Shown here in pieces: positions 1 through 10,790 of a stretch of 64,000 nt of DNA; the first letter of the stretch is position 1, and every line of letters begins with the position of its first letter. The notes beneath the pieces were generated by a model. That model saw only the letters and a program-made list of their open reading frames with translations, ran no database searches and was not told where the DNA came from. The stretch is from Buddleja alternifolia (taxonomy: Eukaryota; Streptophyta; Magnoliopsida; Lamiales; Scrophulariaceae). A program made the translations under genes and the position numbers. Where the stretch lies: assembly GCA_019426215.1 (NCBI GenBank), contig CM033391.1, positions 8,854,708 through 8,918,707 on the forward strand, in the 5' to 3' direction.

Positions 1-647
1 CCCAGAAATTCTTCACTCCGTACCACAATTTCGTCCCCGGGCTTGCACTTGGCCCGTGTGCTACTGGGGGTTTTCCTTCCTTTTTCCTACATTTTCTCCT
101 GAATCCCCCTTATATCGCCAGGGAGTACGAGTGGACCTAGTATGTTTCACCCCATCCTAGGGATCAACCAGGAGGTTGTCCCCCACCCTTATCACTCCGA
201 TCCATCCTTATCTCTCCGAATTTAAGAAATAAACTGAGAAGTCTCCAACCTTATTTCTTCTTTGACCATCCTTATTTCTTTTCCTGGAATGGGGCCAGAT
301 GGATCTGCAGCCAATTTTCTCTTGACTGGACGGATCTAGGCTACCCACCCAATTTTCCTAAACACTGTCTACTTCACACCACCAACGCCCCTTTGTCTTC
401 GATGTGTGTGAACGTGGCAATTTATACGAAATAAAAGGACGCATTTCTATAGGTCACACTTTCTACAAAATAAATCATACAATCAACAGGAAGTAATTTA
501 AAAGAAAATAGCCATAATATTACTTAGCTTGTGTTGCATATTCTCGCCCTGCAAAGTTGGCTCACAAACTTCCTGACCACCCTCCTGATTAGGAAAATAC
601 AATGAATTTAGAAATACGAGACTGCTCTTCCTAGACGTAAAATCTCT
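1..647 (-). other. 3' non-coding region of the Tat-type element
   Basis: This stretch follows the stop that ends the integrase frame near 648. I see no domain in it on either strand. Tat-type elements usually have a long untranslated region between integrase and the 3' LTR, so it is read as that; the LTR itself is not reached. Confidence 0.55.
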
Positions 648-1700
648 TTAGGTTCTGGACATTCCAAGGGCGGGGAAGTTGCTTCCCTTCTCCGTTTTGC
701 ATCTCACAAGCTCCTCTTTTTAGCACTCTAGTGACTTTGTATGGACCGTCCCAGTTAGGCCCTAGTTTCTTCACTGCGTGAGTGGTCTCCACTCTTTTCA
801 AGACGAGATCCCCTACCTGGAAATCCCTCTCCCGGACCTTGCTGGCCTGGGACCTTTGGATGCATTGCTTGTATAGTTAAATGCGTAGATACGCCCTACT
901 TATTCCTTCTTTGATCATGTCCAATTCTTCTCGCATTCTTGCTTCATTTTGTTCCGCATCGAAATGCTCGATCCTGAGGGTCGGTATCCTAACTTCAGGA
1001 GGTATCACAGCTTCCGTGCCGTACACTAACTGGAATGGGATTTCTCCTGTGGTGGTTTTTGGGGTGGTCCTGTAGGACCATAGTACAGAGGATAATTCGT
1101 CCACCCAGCTCCCTCCTGCCTCCTCCAGCCTGGTTTTTAGTCCTTGTACTAGAATCCGATTGGTGACTTCCACTTGCCCGTTTGTCTGGGGGTGAGCCAC
1201 CAAGCTGAATCACTGCTGAATTCATAGGCCTTTACACCATTCTCTTAGTGTTGCTCCACTAAAGTGTCTTCCATTATCGGCTATGATCTCCCTTGGGATG
1301 CCAAATCGGCACACAACATTTTTCCATAGGAATCGCATTACTTCTCCTTCCGTGATTCGAGCTAGCGCCTCCGCTTCTACCCATTTGCTAAAATAATCCA
1401 CCACGACCAGTAGGAACTTTTTTTGGGCTTTTGCCAGGGGGAAATGTCCTACTATGTCCATGCCTTACCTAGCAAAGGGACAGGGGACACTAAGGGAGTG
1501 CAAGTACTCAGCTGGCCTATGTATAAGGTTGGTGTGCTTCTAACATTGCTTGCACTTCCTTACTAGCTCGGCCGCATCTTCCCTAACGCTCGGCCAGAAG
1601 TATCCTGCTCGTAAAGCTTTTCCTGCCAAAGATGCTCCTCCTATGTGGATGCCACAGCATCCCTCGTGAATTTCCCTTAGGATATAGTCTCATTCCTCCT
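648..1700 (-). pseudogene. Integrase of the Tat-type element, broken
   Basis: Integrase inserts retroelement cDNA into the chromosome. Reading leftwards, 1700-1462 encodes a decayed His/Cys zinc-binding segment (HEGCCGIHIGG, then RKCKQC). The catalytic core follows with Asp in VVVDYFSKW, Asp in IIADNGRHF and Glu in NGQVEVTNR. The C-terminal part contains GDLVLKRV and LGPNWDGPYKV, a GPY/F-type module, ending at a stop at 648-650. The frame changes between the two core segments (1461-1222 and 1203-877) and there are extra stops, so no functional protein can be made although the D,D,E residues survive. Confidence 0.85.
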
Positions 1701-1722
1701 CCAAGACACACTTGAGGTATAG

Positions 1723-2391
1723 CTAGACGTAACCTCTTTTATATAGCACGCCCTCTGTCATAATAAAATTTTCTGCCCTGGCAGGCATCATTTGCTTATT
1801 ATATTTGTCCTCTGGTAAATCTCCCTTGGTGAGATATTGTATGATGTCCTTCCTCCAGTCTGTGATTTTCCCAATGTTCATTACCTCCTTCTCCGTGCTT
1901 AGCTTAGCTACCGCATGGATGGTGATTTGCCTGGTTTTACAGTCTGTAACCGCACTTCCTAGCTTTGATAGGTAGTCTGCTTTGGTATTCTCACGCTTGG
2001 GGATTTGGTGTATCTCTAGCTTGGTAAAGTTTTTCCTTAGTACTTCGATTGTTTTTAAATATTTTGCCATCCTCGCCTCCTTGGCCTCGTAGGTGGCCTT
2101 TATTTGCTTGGTCACTAGCTGAGAGTCTGAATATACGATTAAATTTTTAGCCCCCCCTTTCAGGGCCATTTTCAGTCCAATGATCAGGGCTTCGTACTCC
2201 TCCTCATTGTTACTGGCCTTAAATATAAATTTTATCGCATATTCCAACTGGTCTCCTTCAGGGATTGTCAACACAATTCCAGCTCCACTTCCTCCAAGAG
2301 TGGCTGATCCGTCTACATGAAGTAGCCAGACCTTCTCCTTGTTATCTTCTATAAGTTCAGGCCGAGTCATCTCCGTAACGAAGTCATCCAA
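1723..2391 (-). pseudogene. Second, plant-type RNase H of the Tat-type element
   Basis: This frame of 222 residues matches the additional RNase H domain of plant Tat retrotransposons. The acidic residues are visible in order: Asp in HVDGSAT, Glu in NNEEEYEAL, Asp in VYSDSQLV and Asp in KADYLSKL. A tail leads towards the integrase zinc-binding region. The domain has no internal stop, but its neighbours are broken. It degrades the RNA strand during reverse transcription and is thought to supplement or replace the RT-linked domain. Confidence 0.85.
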
Positions 2392-2766
2392 AGCCTAGGC
2401 TTTTATCACAGTCCGAGCTGAGTATTCAATCTCGAATTCTCCTAATTCTACCGCCCATTTTTCCAATCGTCCTAAATTTCCTATTTTTCCTAGCACCGTT
2501 TTCAGCAGCTAGTTGGATTTCATGATGATTTTGTGCGATAGAAAATACGGCTTCAGTCTCCTTGCTGTGATTACGAGGGTTAGCGCAAATTTCTCAATCT
2601 CTGAATATCTAGATTCTGTATCACTTAGCACCTTGCTGATATAATAGACTGGTATTTCTGTCCTGCCTTCTTCCCTGACCAGTAAGGAGCTAATAGTCTT
2701 CTCAGCGACCGATAAGTATAATATTAAAGGCTCTCCCTTCACTGGTTTGGTCAACAAAGGCAATTG
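2392..2766 (-). pseudogene. RT-linked RNase H of the Tat-type element, downstream part
   Basis: The reading frame resumes here after the solo LTR, with LPLLTKPVKGEPL, then a YLSVAEKTISSLLVREEG core, then YYISKVLSDTESRYSEIEK and ARRLKPYFLSHKI. This is the RNase H that directly follows RT in gypsy polyproteins. Its upstream half is at 4458-4898, separated by the solo LTR. A stop lies just before the second RNase H. Confidence 0.85.
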
Positions 2767-4452
2767 TGTTGGTCCCAAGTGGCATACGAAAGGGTCTAGA
2801 AGGGGGGGTTGAATAGACCCTGAAGTCTTTTTCGACTTCAAAAGATTTCGTACTGAAATTATTTTTGGACGCTTGAAAAAGTAGACGCTTGAAGAGTCTA
2901 ACGCTTAACTTAAGCGTTCACTTAAAATATAGGCGCTTTGGTGAAGCGTCTAATGAAGACTGTTTTTATAAAGTTAACTTAGATTTCAAGAATTGAATAC
3001 TTTAACCGAGTAGGTTTGAGCGTTCAGTTCTTTGATCAGTGTTAGCACAGCGGAATGATTTTTGGAGTCTCCTCTTTGAAAGCTTTAGCGTCACAAGAGA
3101 TTTCGTAGTAGCTTAGCATTTGATTGTGTTTTACTTAATCAGTTTATGCAATGATATGTTAGATAAAATAATTGACTGAAAAGTAAATGACACAATATTT
3201 GTAAGGTTTGTTGGGTGGTGTAATCCCAACTACGTCATTCTTCTCCTCGAACACTTGGAAGCAATCCACTAAAATGATTCTCAAAGAATCACACAGAATC
3301 TTCTACAAATTAGGGAGAGATGGATGTCGATGACTTGAGCTCCTTGATCACACAAATTTCTGCTCCAAATCACTTCAATCCCCTTGCTTCTTTCACCCAG
3401 AAATATGGCAAGTATCTAACTTCGACTTCACATAGATCGCGAGGCATGGATAGGGGTTTTTCTAAAAGGGTTTGTTTGATTTTGATGAAGTTCAAACAAC
3501 TGGAATATCTCAGTAGTAGTGTAGTTTCTTCAAAAAAGAATGTTTGAGATATTGGGTTGACTGTCTCAGGATTTGATGAAAAGCAAAGAGAATATTTTCT
3601 TGAGTATTCTGGCTTTTCTGAGAGTTTAAGGAATGAGACTTCAATGCAATAGCAATTTGGCTTGATAATTGTTCTCGTTATGTATTTGGCTTGTTGTTGA
3701 AGTTCTATTTATAGGCATTCTTGGAAAAAGTGTTCGTTTGACACATGCAAGGGCGCGTGTCTCTCACTTCCGCGAGTGAACAACTTTTGTCCTTTTTCCT
3801 GAAAATCTGCTGCACAAAAGTTGGTGCTGCAGTCTTTGAATAGTTGACAGTCCAATAGGGTGGCTTCTCCGTACGTCTGAAAGTGCTTATCACATTTAAT
3901 GCTCTTATCAGCATTTAATGCAATTTGAAATAAATGCCTGTTGGCATTTAATGCTCTGAGAATATTTGCATTAAACTCCTTCCGATCTGACGTTTCAGGA
4001 GAATGTTTGTCATTTGATAGACGCTTCATTCATGAGCTGAAAGTTTCATTTAATCTGGAGGACTATTTAATGTTTAGACGCTTGGAAAAGTCTTCAGACT
4101 TCATTTAGAAGTGTAGACGCTTGAGACATTAGTCTTCGTTACTTGACACCTCACTCAGAACATGTCAGACGCTTAGAGTAAACTTCTTCAAACTTCATTC
4201 ACTATTGATTTCTTGGACGCTTGAAGTCTTTAGATTTCGCTGTCTTGATAAGCTCACTCAAAAAGTATCAAACGCTTAACCTAACCGACTTCTTGATCTA
4301 AGAATGCCAAAAGTAAAAGATAAAAGAGCCTATACATTTCTAATGTTCAAACGCTTATACAAGTATCTATGAAATTTAAGCGTACATAACTTTGGGGTCT
4401 AACAAAATTCCTAATTGTCATCATCAAAATCTTAACATGAAATTTCCTATCA
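2767..4452 (-). mobile_element. Solo LTR inserted in the Tat-type RT gene
   Basis: The 1686-bp insert has TG...CA ends and is flanked by the perfect 5-bp duplication AATTG (2762-2766 and 4453-4457). Removing it restores the RT/RNase H reading frame of the host element. No gag or pol domain is present, so a single LTR left by LTR-LTR recombination is the simplest reading. The minus orientation is suggested by a TATAAATAG box near 3705-3713 on that strand. The TTTTGATGATGACAA motif near its start and the CCCCCCTTCTAGACCC motif near its end resemble long LTRs of SIRE/Maximus-type Copia elements; that assignment is inference. Confidence 0.8.
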
Positions 4453-4457
4453 AATTG

Positions 4458-5619
4458 GTTCAAGTATTCCTTCAGCTCCCTGAAAGCTTGCTAGCATTCC
4501 TCTGTCCACCTGAATCCTTCCGCTTTCCTTAGCACCTTGAAGAATGGTAGGCTCCTTTCTGCCGACCTGGAGATAAAATGACTAAGGGCCATGACTCGTC
4601 CTATTAGCCTTTGTACCTCGTTGATATCCCGGGGCTCAATCATGTCCTGAATAGCTTTGATTGTTTCTGGATTAACTTCTATCCCCTTTTCCGAAACCAT
4701 GTAGCCAAGAAATCTCCTTCCCTTGATTCCAAAGGTACACTTTGCAGGATTTAGTTTCATTCTATATTTTTTCAATGTTTCAAATGTCTGCTGCAGATCC
4801 TCCACATGGGTGTTTGTCATCTTGCTTTTTACAACCATGTCGTCCACATACACCTCTATATTCTTGCCTATTTGGTCTTTGAACATCATATCCACCATTC
4901 TCTGGTATGTTGCTCCTGCATTTTATAACCCAAATGGCATGACTACATAACAGTAGGTGCCGAATGAGGTGATGAAGCTGACCTTCCTCCTATCCTCCAC
5001 GTCCAGGGGAATTTGGTGGTACCCGCTCTGAGCATCCATCGTGCTAAGCAGCTCGAATCCTACTATTGAGTCCATTAGCTGATCAATCCTAGGTAGTGGG
5101 TAATGATCCTTTGGGCAAGCCAGGTTGAGATCTCGGAAATCAATGCACATCTTCCATTTGGATCCTCCCTTAGGTACCAACACCACGTTGGAGACCCATT
5201 CTGGAAATTGCATCTCCTCGATATGTCCTGCCTTTAGCAGCTTATCCAATTCTCCCCTGATTACCGCGTCCTTCTCTAGTCCAAAATGTCTCTTCTTCTG
5301 TATAACGGGTTGTGCGTCAGCGTAAACATTGAGGTGATGCTCGATTACGGCTGGGTCTATTCCTATCAGGTCGTTAGGCGACCAGGAAAAGATCTTAGCA
5401 TAATCTCGCAATAATTTTATAAGCCTTTCCTTCAGATCCTCCTCCAGGTGAGATCCAATTCGCACTATTTTAGAAGCATATCCCGGTATGATTTCAACGT
5501 TCATGAGTTCTCCAATGGGCTCCATGTGTGTAGATATCCTTTTTTCTGCTTCTCCTTCTCCTTTTTCCATCTTTTCCTTTTTGTCCTCCATTGTTCTATC
5601 TCCTTTTTTCAACGATGTC
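4458..5619 (-). pseudogene. Reverse transcriptase of the Tat-type element
   Basis: Reverse transcriptase copies element RNA into DNA. The finger and palm motifs run leftwards: KWKMCIDFRDLN, CPKDHYPLPRIDQ, LLSTMDAQSGYHQI, MPFGL, then the catalytic YVDD in NIEVYVDDMVVKS, LNPAKCTFGIKGRRFLGYMV and the start of RNase H. A TAA stop sits between MPFGL and NAGATYQRM (about 4929) where the family normally has Lys. The frame then stops again after RWTEEC. The solo LTR cuts the connection to RNase H at 4457/2767. Confidence 0.88.
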
Positions 5620-6444
5620 AAGTAACATTTCTGTGCTGCATGTTGGTCTCTTGCAACTTCTCCTACCCCCTGGGGTGTAGGAAATTTGATTTTCATGTAG
5701 GGGATAGATATCACAGCTCCGAAAAGTACTAGAGATGGTCTTCCTAAAATGACATTGTATGCTGAGGGCGTATCCACCACCAGGAATTTCACCAACTTAG
5801 TTACTCTATTTGGGAGGTTGTCCTAGGGACATGGGAAGTGTGATTTGTCCCATTGGCATAACCGATTCTCCTGCAAAGCCATACAGTGGGCTGTTTACTA
5901 CTTCCAGCTTGGCATCTCCCAGAGTCATCTGCTCAAATCCTTGATAAAAAAGGATATCTACAGAACTCCTGCTATCAATGAATACTCTCTGCACGCTATA
6001 ATTCGCTATTGTGGTGGTGATAACAAGAGCATCATTATGAGGCGTCTGGATGGTGGAAGTATCCTCCGTGCTAAAGCAAATTTCCTCCTGCGGACGTTCC
6101 TGGCTGACGTTTAGGAAATAGGCAGGAGCGCTTTCCACCTGTCTTGCAATCTTTCGTAAAGCTCTTCTTGATTCCGATCCTCCAGATATCATGTGAATCA
6201 TTGCTAGCGGTTTGTTTCCATCCGTGCTGGGGGAAGTTCTCACATTGTTACCTCCTCCAAGAGAGTTGGCTCCGAGAGGTTGGGGGAAATGTCCCTGGTT
6301 TCCTGATCCCGTTCTTCCCAATCCTCTTCCTAAAGCTCTTCCCCTACCTCGCTCTGGGAACCAGGCCGCTCCTCTTCCTCTGCCCACAGGTCCATTATTG
6401 TTGCCATTTTCAGCTGTATTATTATTTATTAAGAATTTTTTCAA
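5620..6444 (-). pseudogene. Aspartic protease region of the Tat-type element
   Basis: The frame begins with a Gly/Arg-rich linker (GRGRGAAWFPERGRGR) after the gag zinc knuckle and continues into a retropepsin-like domain around VFIDSRSSVDILFY and YNVILGRPSLVLFGAV. Active family members carry Asp-Ser-Gly or Asp-Thr-Gly at the catalytic loop; here the Gly is Arg, which should abolish activity. A short frame break separates the two halves at about 5800. The frame then leads into RT. Confidence 0.8.
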
Positions 6445-6458
6445 GTTGTCTGTTTTAT

Positions 6459-6708
6459 TTAAGCGTTCAGTTCCAGAGCTAATGCTCTACAATCATCCAT
6501 GTGGTGACCCGCCTCCCGATGGTATCGGCAGTTAGGTCGGTTAGAAGTGCTTTGAGAGTTACTTCCTGGGCTAGCTGGCCAACGTATTAGACCTTTATTC
6601 TCTACTTCCATTAATTGTTGGGTTAACGTTCTTGGTATTGGGATGGGAGGTCTGAATGAGACTCGCCCTCCAGTCATAGGTCCTTGGGAATGCCATCTCC
6701 TTGCTCCT
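6459..6708 (-). pseudogene. Gag C-terminus with zinc knuckle, Tat-type element
   Basis: This is the part of gag left of the Athila insertion. It reads from GARRWHSQGPMTGG to a Cys/His cluster CRYHREAGHHMDDC, the C-x2-H-x4-H-x4-C variant common in Tat gag proteins, and then stops. The upstream part lies at 14229-15541. Residues encoded above 6708 in the same frame come from the inserted LTR and are not gag. Confidence 0.8.
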
Positions 6709-8345
6709 TGATAGGAGTCATTTTTACGTGTTTTTAAGCCCCTTTGCATTTATGTTTTAGGTTCATTTATCGCTTGATTTTGTCACTTGTGCGTTTAATT
6801 CGTGCATTAAGTGATTTCAGGCCTTAAGTGGATACAATCGAATAACGGACTGAAAAACGACGTATAAAACAAGTTTAGGCCAAGATGCTTCACACCTCCA
6901 CGACCAAACAAGCAAGAAATAAGTTAGAGTTAGCCAAAATCATATTTTAGTACCATTTTCACACCTGGGCGCCAAATCAGAAACAATCTCCATGTTGGAA
7001 CGCCATTTGAATAAATTTAGAGACCGAATTTGATGAAGTGTCCTTTTACAAAGTTTTAGATCTATGTCTTATCTTTACATGAGGACTTGAATCATCCAAT
7101 TCGGAGGTCTGTGGAGAATTTTATGAATAAAACACTATCCCTGCGCTGGAAAACACGAAAGTGGCAGCTCCCATTCTTAGTAGGTGGAAAACAAGAGAAT
7201 GGTAGTTCACATTTTTGGTAGGAGGAAAGTAAGAGAATGGTAGGTGGAAAACAAGAGAATGGTAGTTCACATTCTTGGTAGATGGAAAGCAAGAGAATGG
7301 TAGGTGAAAAGAAAAGAGAATGGAAGCACATGTTCTTAGTTGGTGGATTTTTTTGGCTATAAAAGGAGGATTGGAGGCCATCCTACAAACACACTTAAAA
7401 ACACATTCCCCATTGGGGGAGCCTAAACACATCCTATCATCATCTTCATCATCCTTAGATTAGTTATGAAGATTATCAAGAACCTCTGAAGGTGAAGAAA
7501 TCAAGAAGCATGGAAGAGATGAAGATCGAAGTTCAACCATCAAAAATACGAGGGAGTTTCTTAGATTTAGATTTATTTTGTCTATGAATATGAATCTTAA
7601 TTTAAGTTCCTATCTTTTATCTTTTATGATGAAATAGATTCTTTGAACTAAGGCCATGTTGAGGCTAAATTATGATAATTGAGATATATATTGTGTTTTT
7701 CATATTAATTCTATTGTTGCTTTGTGTCTTGATCTTGTTTGAATACATCATATGCTTAGCTACCATATGCATGATTTATTGCTTAAATTATTCGTTCGAG
7801 AGAAGGTAATTTAAGGTGCAAAGAGGATCATCACATAATCCGTAAAAAATAGAGAATTGCCCCTAGAGATAGGTAGAGATTCCCAGGTGCAGTTAGCCGG
7901 ATTAATCCGGGGAAATTCTAGAACTTGAATGCATGATTGTTGGTTAGATTCTCGGATAGACATATCTAGAGAACCATCAATTAATCATAGGATTATTACA
8001 GCCGAGACATCGGGTAGTAATTATTTAAAGTTTTTTCCACCAAAGCAACATTAGTCTAATAATATGAGAACATGTTTATAATGAAAATTGATTCATTTAT
8101 GCCAACACATGTGTCTTAGTTGCTCTCTTCCATAGCTATCTTGATTTCGACATCTTGTTTCTTATATCTTACTTCCATAATATTTTAGTTAATTCTTGTT
8201 TTAGTTTAAGTTCTTCAATTGCTTTAAAATCATAAACTAAATTACAAGTCCTTGAGGTTCGACAACCTGGACTTTATTGTCCACTTTATTACTACACACG
8301 ACCAGTCCACTTGCTGTTTAATACACGTAAGGATTTTTCGTGTCA
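6709..8345 (+). repeat. 5' LTR of the Athila-like element
   Basis: The 1637-bp LTR starts TGATAGGAGTC and ends CGTGTCA, directly before the primer-binding site. It matches 12597-14228 along its whole length with scattered substitutions and small indels. It contains a block of imperfect tandem repeats (about 7160-7320) built on GGTAGGTGGAAAACAAGAGA and TAGTTCACATTCTTGG. The block is open on the minus strand and gives spurious repetitive ORFs. Confidence 0.93.
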
Positions 8346-8351
8346 AGTTTT

Positions 8352-8369
8352 TGACGCCGTTGCCAGGGA
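8352..8369 (+). other. Primer-binding site of the Athila-like element
   Basis: Six bases after the 5' LTR the sequence TGACGCCGTTGCCAGGGA matches the plant tRNA-Asp-type PBS TGGCGCCGTTGCCGGGGA at 16 of 18 positions. Both differences are G to A. Confidence 0.8.
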
Positions 8370-8520
8370 CTTGATTTATTTTAGTTTCGGATTTTATTGC
8401 AATTTTTAGCTTTAATTTCTTTTGTCGTTTTATTATTTTCTATTATTCTTACTGTTATTTTCTATCTTTAAATTTCTGTTGGTTTGCTTCTTTGTTTCAA
8501 ACAGGTTGATCTTTTGGTGA

Positions 8521-10250
8521 ATGACTCGAGCCTCAAGAGAGGCTTTAGAGGAATTTGACCCTGAGATCGAGCGTACGCTTCATGCAAACCAGAGAAATCG
8601 AGCTATGGCTGGCAACTTCCCTGATATGAATCTGCCCGAGAATAGAGAATGGTTGCAAAATCTGTTCCAAGCTATGCAACCGGCACTACCAGCACCACCT
8701 CCATCTGTTCGTGGTAATCAGCCAGCCCGTGTACACACTACGCCGGGGCCTGTTGTGGTCCCCAATTTTGCCACGCCGAACTTCCACATTCCACCTCACA
8801 TGTTTAGCATGGTTCAGGCTGAACAATTTTATGGTGATCCGAAAGAGTCACCTCATGACCATCTAAAGCACTTCGAGAATGTGTTATCTACCATGCAATT
8901 CCACCCAAGAGATCTTGATGCCATCCGCCTCCGATTATTCCATTTTTCGCTTAAGGATAAAGGGACTTTGTGGTACAAGTCGTTGCCCCCACAATCCATT
9001 GAAACGTGGGAAGAGTTAGTCGAAGAGTTTCTCAACAAGTTCTTCCCCCCATCAAGGATTAACGAGTTAAGAAGCGAGATCAAGGGTTTTAAGCAAAAAC
9101 GGGATGAATCGTTAGCATCAGCATGGGCAAGATACAAGAGTCTGCTTCGAAAGTGCCCCGATCACAACTATTCAAGAGACGAGTGAGTGCTACATTTCTT
9201 TAATGGAGTCCGGTCTCGGATTCGTCACAGACTTAATGCAGGAGCAGGCGGTGATCTTTTGGGTCTTGATAGCAGAACAGTGTGGGCTAAACTAGAGCAG
9301 ATGGCATGGGATGATGAACTGTACCTTGAAGATGACGATGAGTTTCCTCTACAATCCCGAAGGGTTGCTGTTGCTCAAGAGGTAGAACAAAATGTTAATC
9401 TAGAGGCAGAGCCAACCATTAGTGATGTGAACTATGTCAGAAATTCAAACAAGCCTCAATGAGCTTCCACATACCCGAGAATTTTCCGAAAAGGCCAAAT
9501 CCCGCACAAAATTCACAACAAGACATCTACCAAGCACCGAGGCCTCCGTTTTACAACAACCAAACTCAAAGGCCTGGAAATTTTAAGCCACAAGGTCAAG
9601 TTCCAAGACCTTCGACTGTCGAAGAAAGATTGGCGGCTCACATGCAAAAATCAGACGAATCATTCGCAGAGCTTCGATTGATGTTACAGGGTGTTATGAC
9701 GGGAATGAAAGAGATGCAGCACCAATTTACACAATTATCGGTTGATGCAGGTGGAAGAGCACCCGGGACACTGCCGAGTGATACAGAGAAAAACCCAAAA
9801 GAGCAATGCCATGCCATCGCTCTGAGAAGTGGCAAAGAATTGAAAAGTGCACCTCCCAAGCAGTCCAAGTCCGCACTTGAAGAGGACAATGTTCAAACTT
9901 TTGATAAACTTGAAAATTCAAATCTGTCTCCCAAGTACGTACTTGACCAGAACCAAGTAAGTACTTCACACAGCTCAAGTACGTACTTGGGGCAGGATCA
10001 AGTCCGTACTTCACAGGCAGACAGGGCGTCTTCTCTAACTTTGACTCCTTCTTTGTCTAATCCTATTGAAATACGTCTCCCTTTCCCCCTAGCACATAAA
10101 AAGAATAAGAAAGATATGAATAACAGTTTTCTTAGGATTTTAGAAATTCTTCGAGAAGTTCGAATTAATATTCCTTTTATTGATGCGATTTTGCAGATGC
10201 CCAATTACATCAAGTTCTTCAAGGATATTCTATCCAATAAGCAGAAGTAG
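8521..10250 (+). pseudogene. Gag of the Athila-like element, broken
   Basis: Gag forms the virus-like particle. The frame starts at 8521 (MTRASREALEEFD) and contains a retrotransposon gag core: EQFYGDPKESPHDHLKHF, then LFHFSLKDKGTLWYKSLP, then WEELVEEFLNKFFPPSR and FKQKRDESLASAWARYKSL. A TGA at 9184-9186 interrupts the same frame, and a frameshift near 9455-9462 moves the rest to another frame (IPENFPKRPNPAQNSQQD onward). Near the C-terminus a short block around a GTACGTACTT motif is duplicated (9935-10012). A TAG at 10248-10250 separates it from the protease. No zinc knuckle is visible. Confidence 0.85.
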
Positions 10251-10265
10251 GAAAGCAATGGAACG

Positions 10266-10790
10266 GTGTGCTTGACTGAAGCATGCTCAGCAGTGGTGTT
10301 GAACAAGTTGCCACAGAAACTCAAGGATTCAGGGAGCCTCACAATTCCTTGCACTATTGGGCAACTCAAATTCGACCGAGTGCTATGTGATTCGGGCGCC
10401 AGCATAAATCTTCTCCCTTACTCGTTGTTCCAGAAATTGGGTTTGGGGAGTCCAAAGCCAACCTCGATGAGCCTCCAACTTGCAGATCGATCAATCAAAC
10501 ACCCGAAGGGAATCATAGAGGATGTCATCGTGCAAGTTAACAAGTTTTACTTCCCGATGGACTTCGTGGTTCTGGAGATGGAAGAAGATGTTGAAGTTCC
10601 TCTCATCCTAGGAAGACCCTTCCTAGCTACAGGTAAAGCTATGATCGACATAGCCAATGGTAAGTTAACTTTGAATGTGGGTGAGGAGAGAGTTACTTTT
10701 GACGTATACAAGGTTATGAAGCATGTTGGTGATGATGCGTCATGTTTAAGAATAGATGCTTTTGATCCTTTGATTATTGAGCACTTTCAG
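10266..10790 (+). pseudogene. Aspartic protease of the Athila-like element
   Basis: This retropepsin-type domain has an intact catalytic loop, CDSGASINLLPYSLF, and the C-terminal hallmark VPLILGRPFLATGKAMID. It is in the same frame as the end of gag, from which one stop codon divides it, and continues without a break into the RT linker. It would process the Gag-Pol precursor. Confidence 0.85.

Noticed and set aside
7092..7432. Repetitive minus-strand frames in the Athila LTR (also 12983-13323)
   Set aside because: They arise from the LTR's internal tandem repeats and occur in both LTRs.
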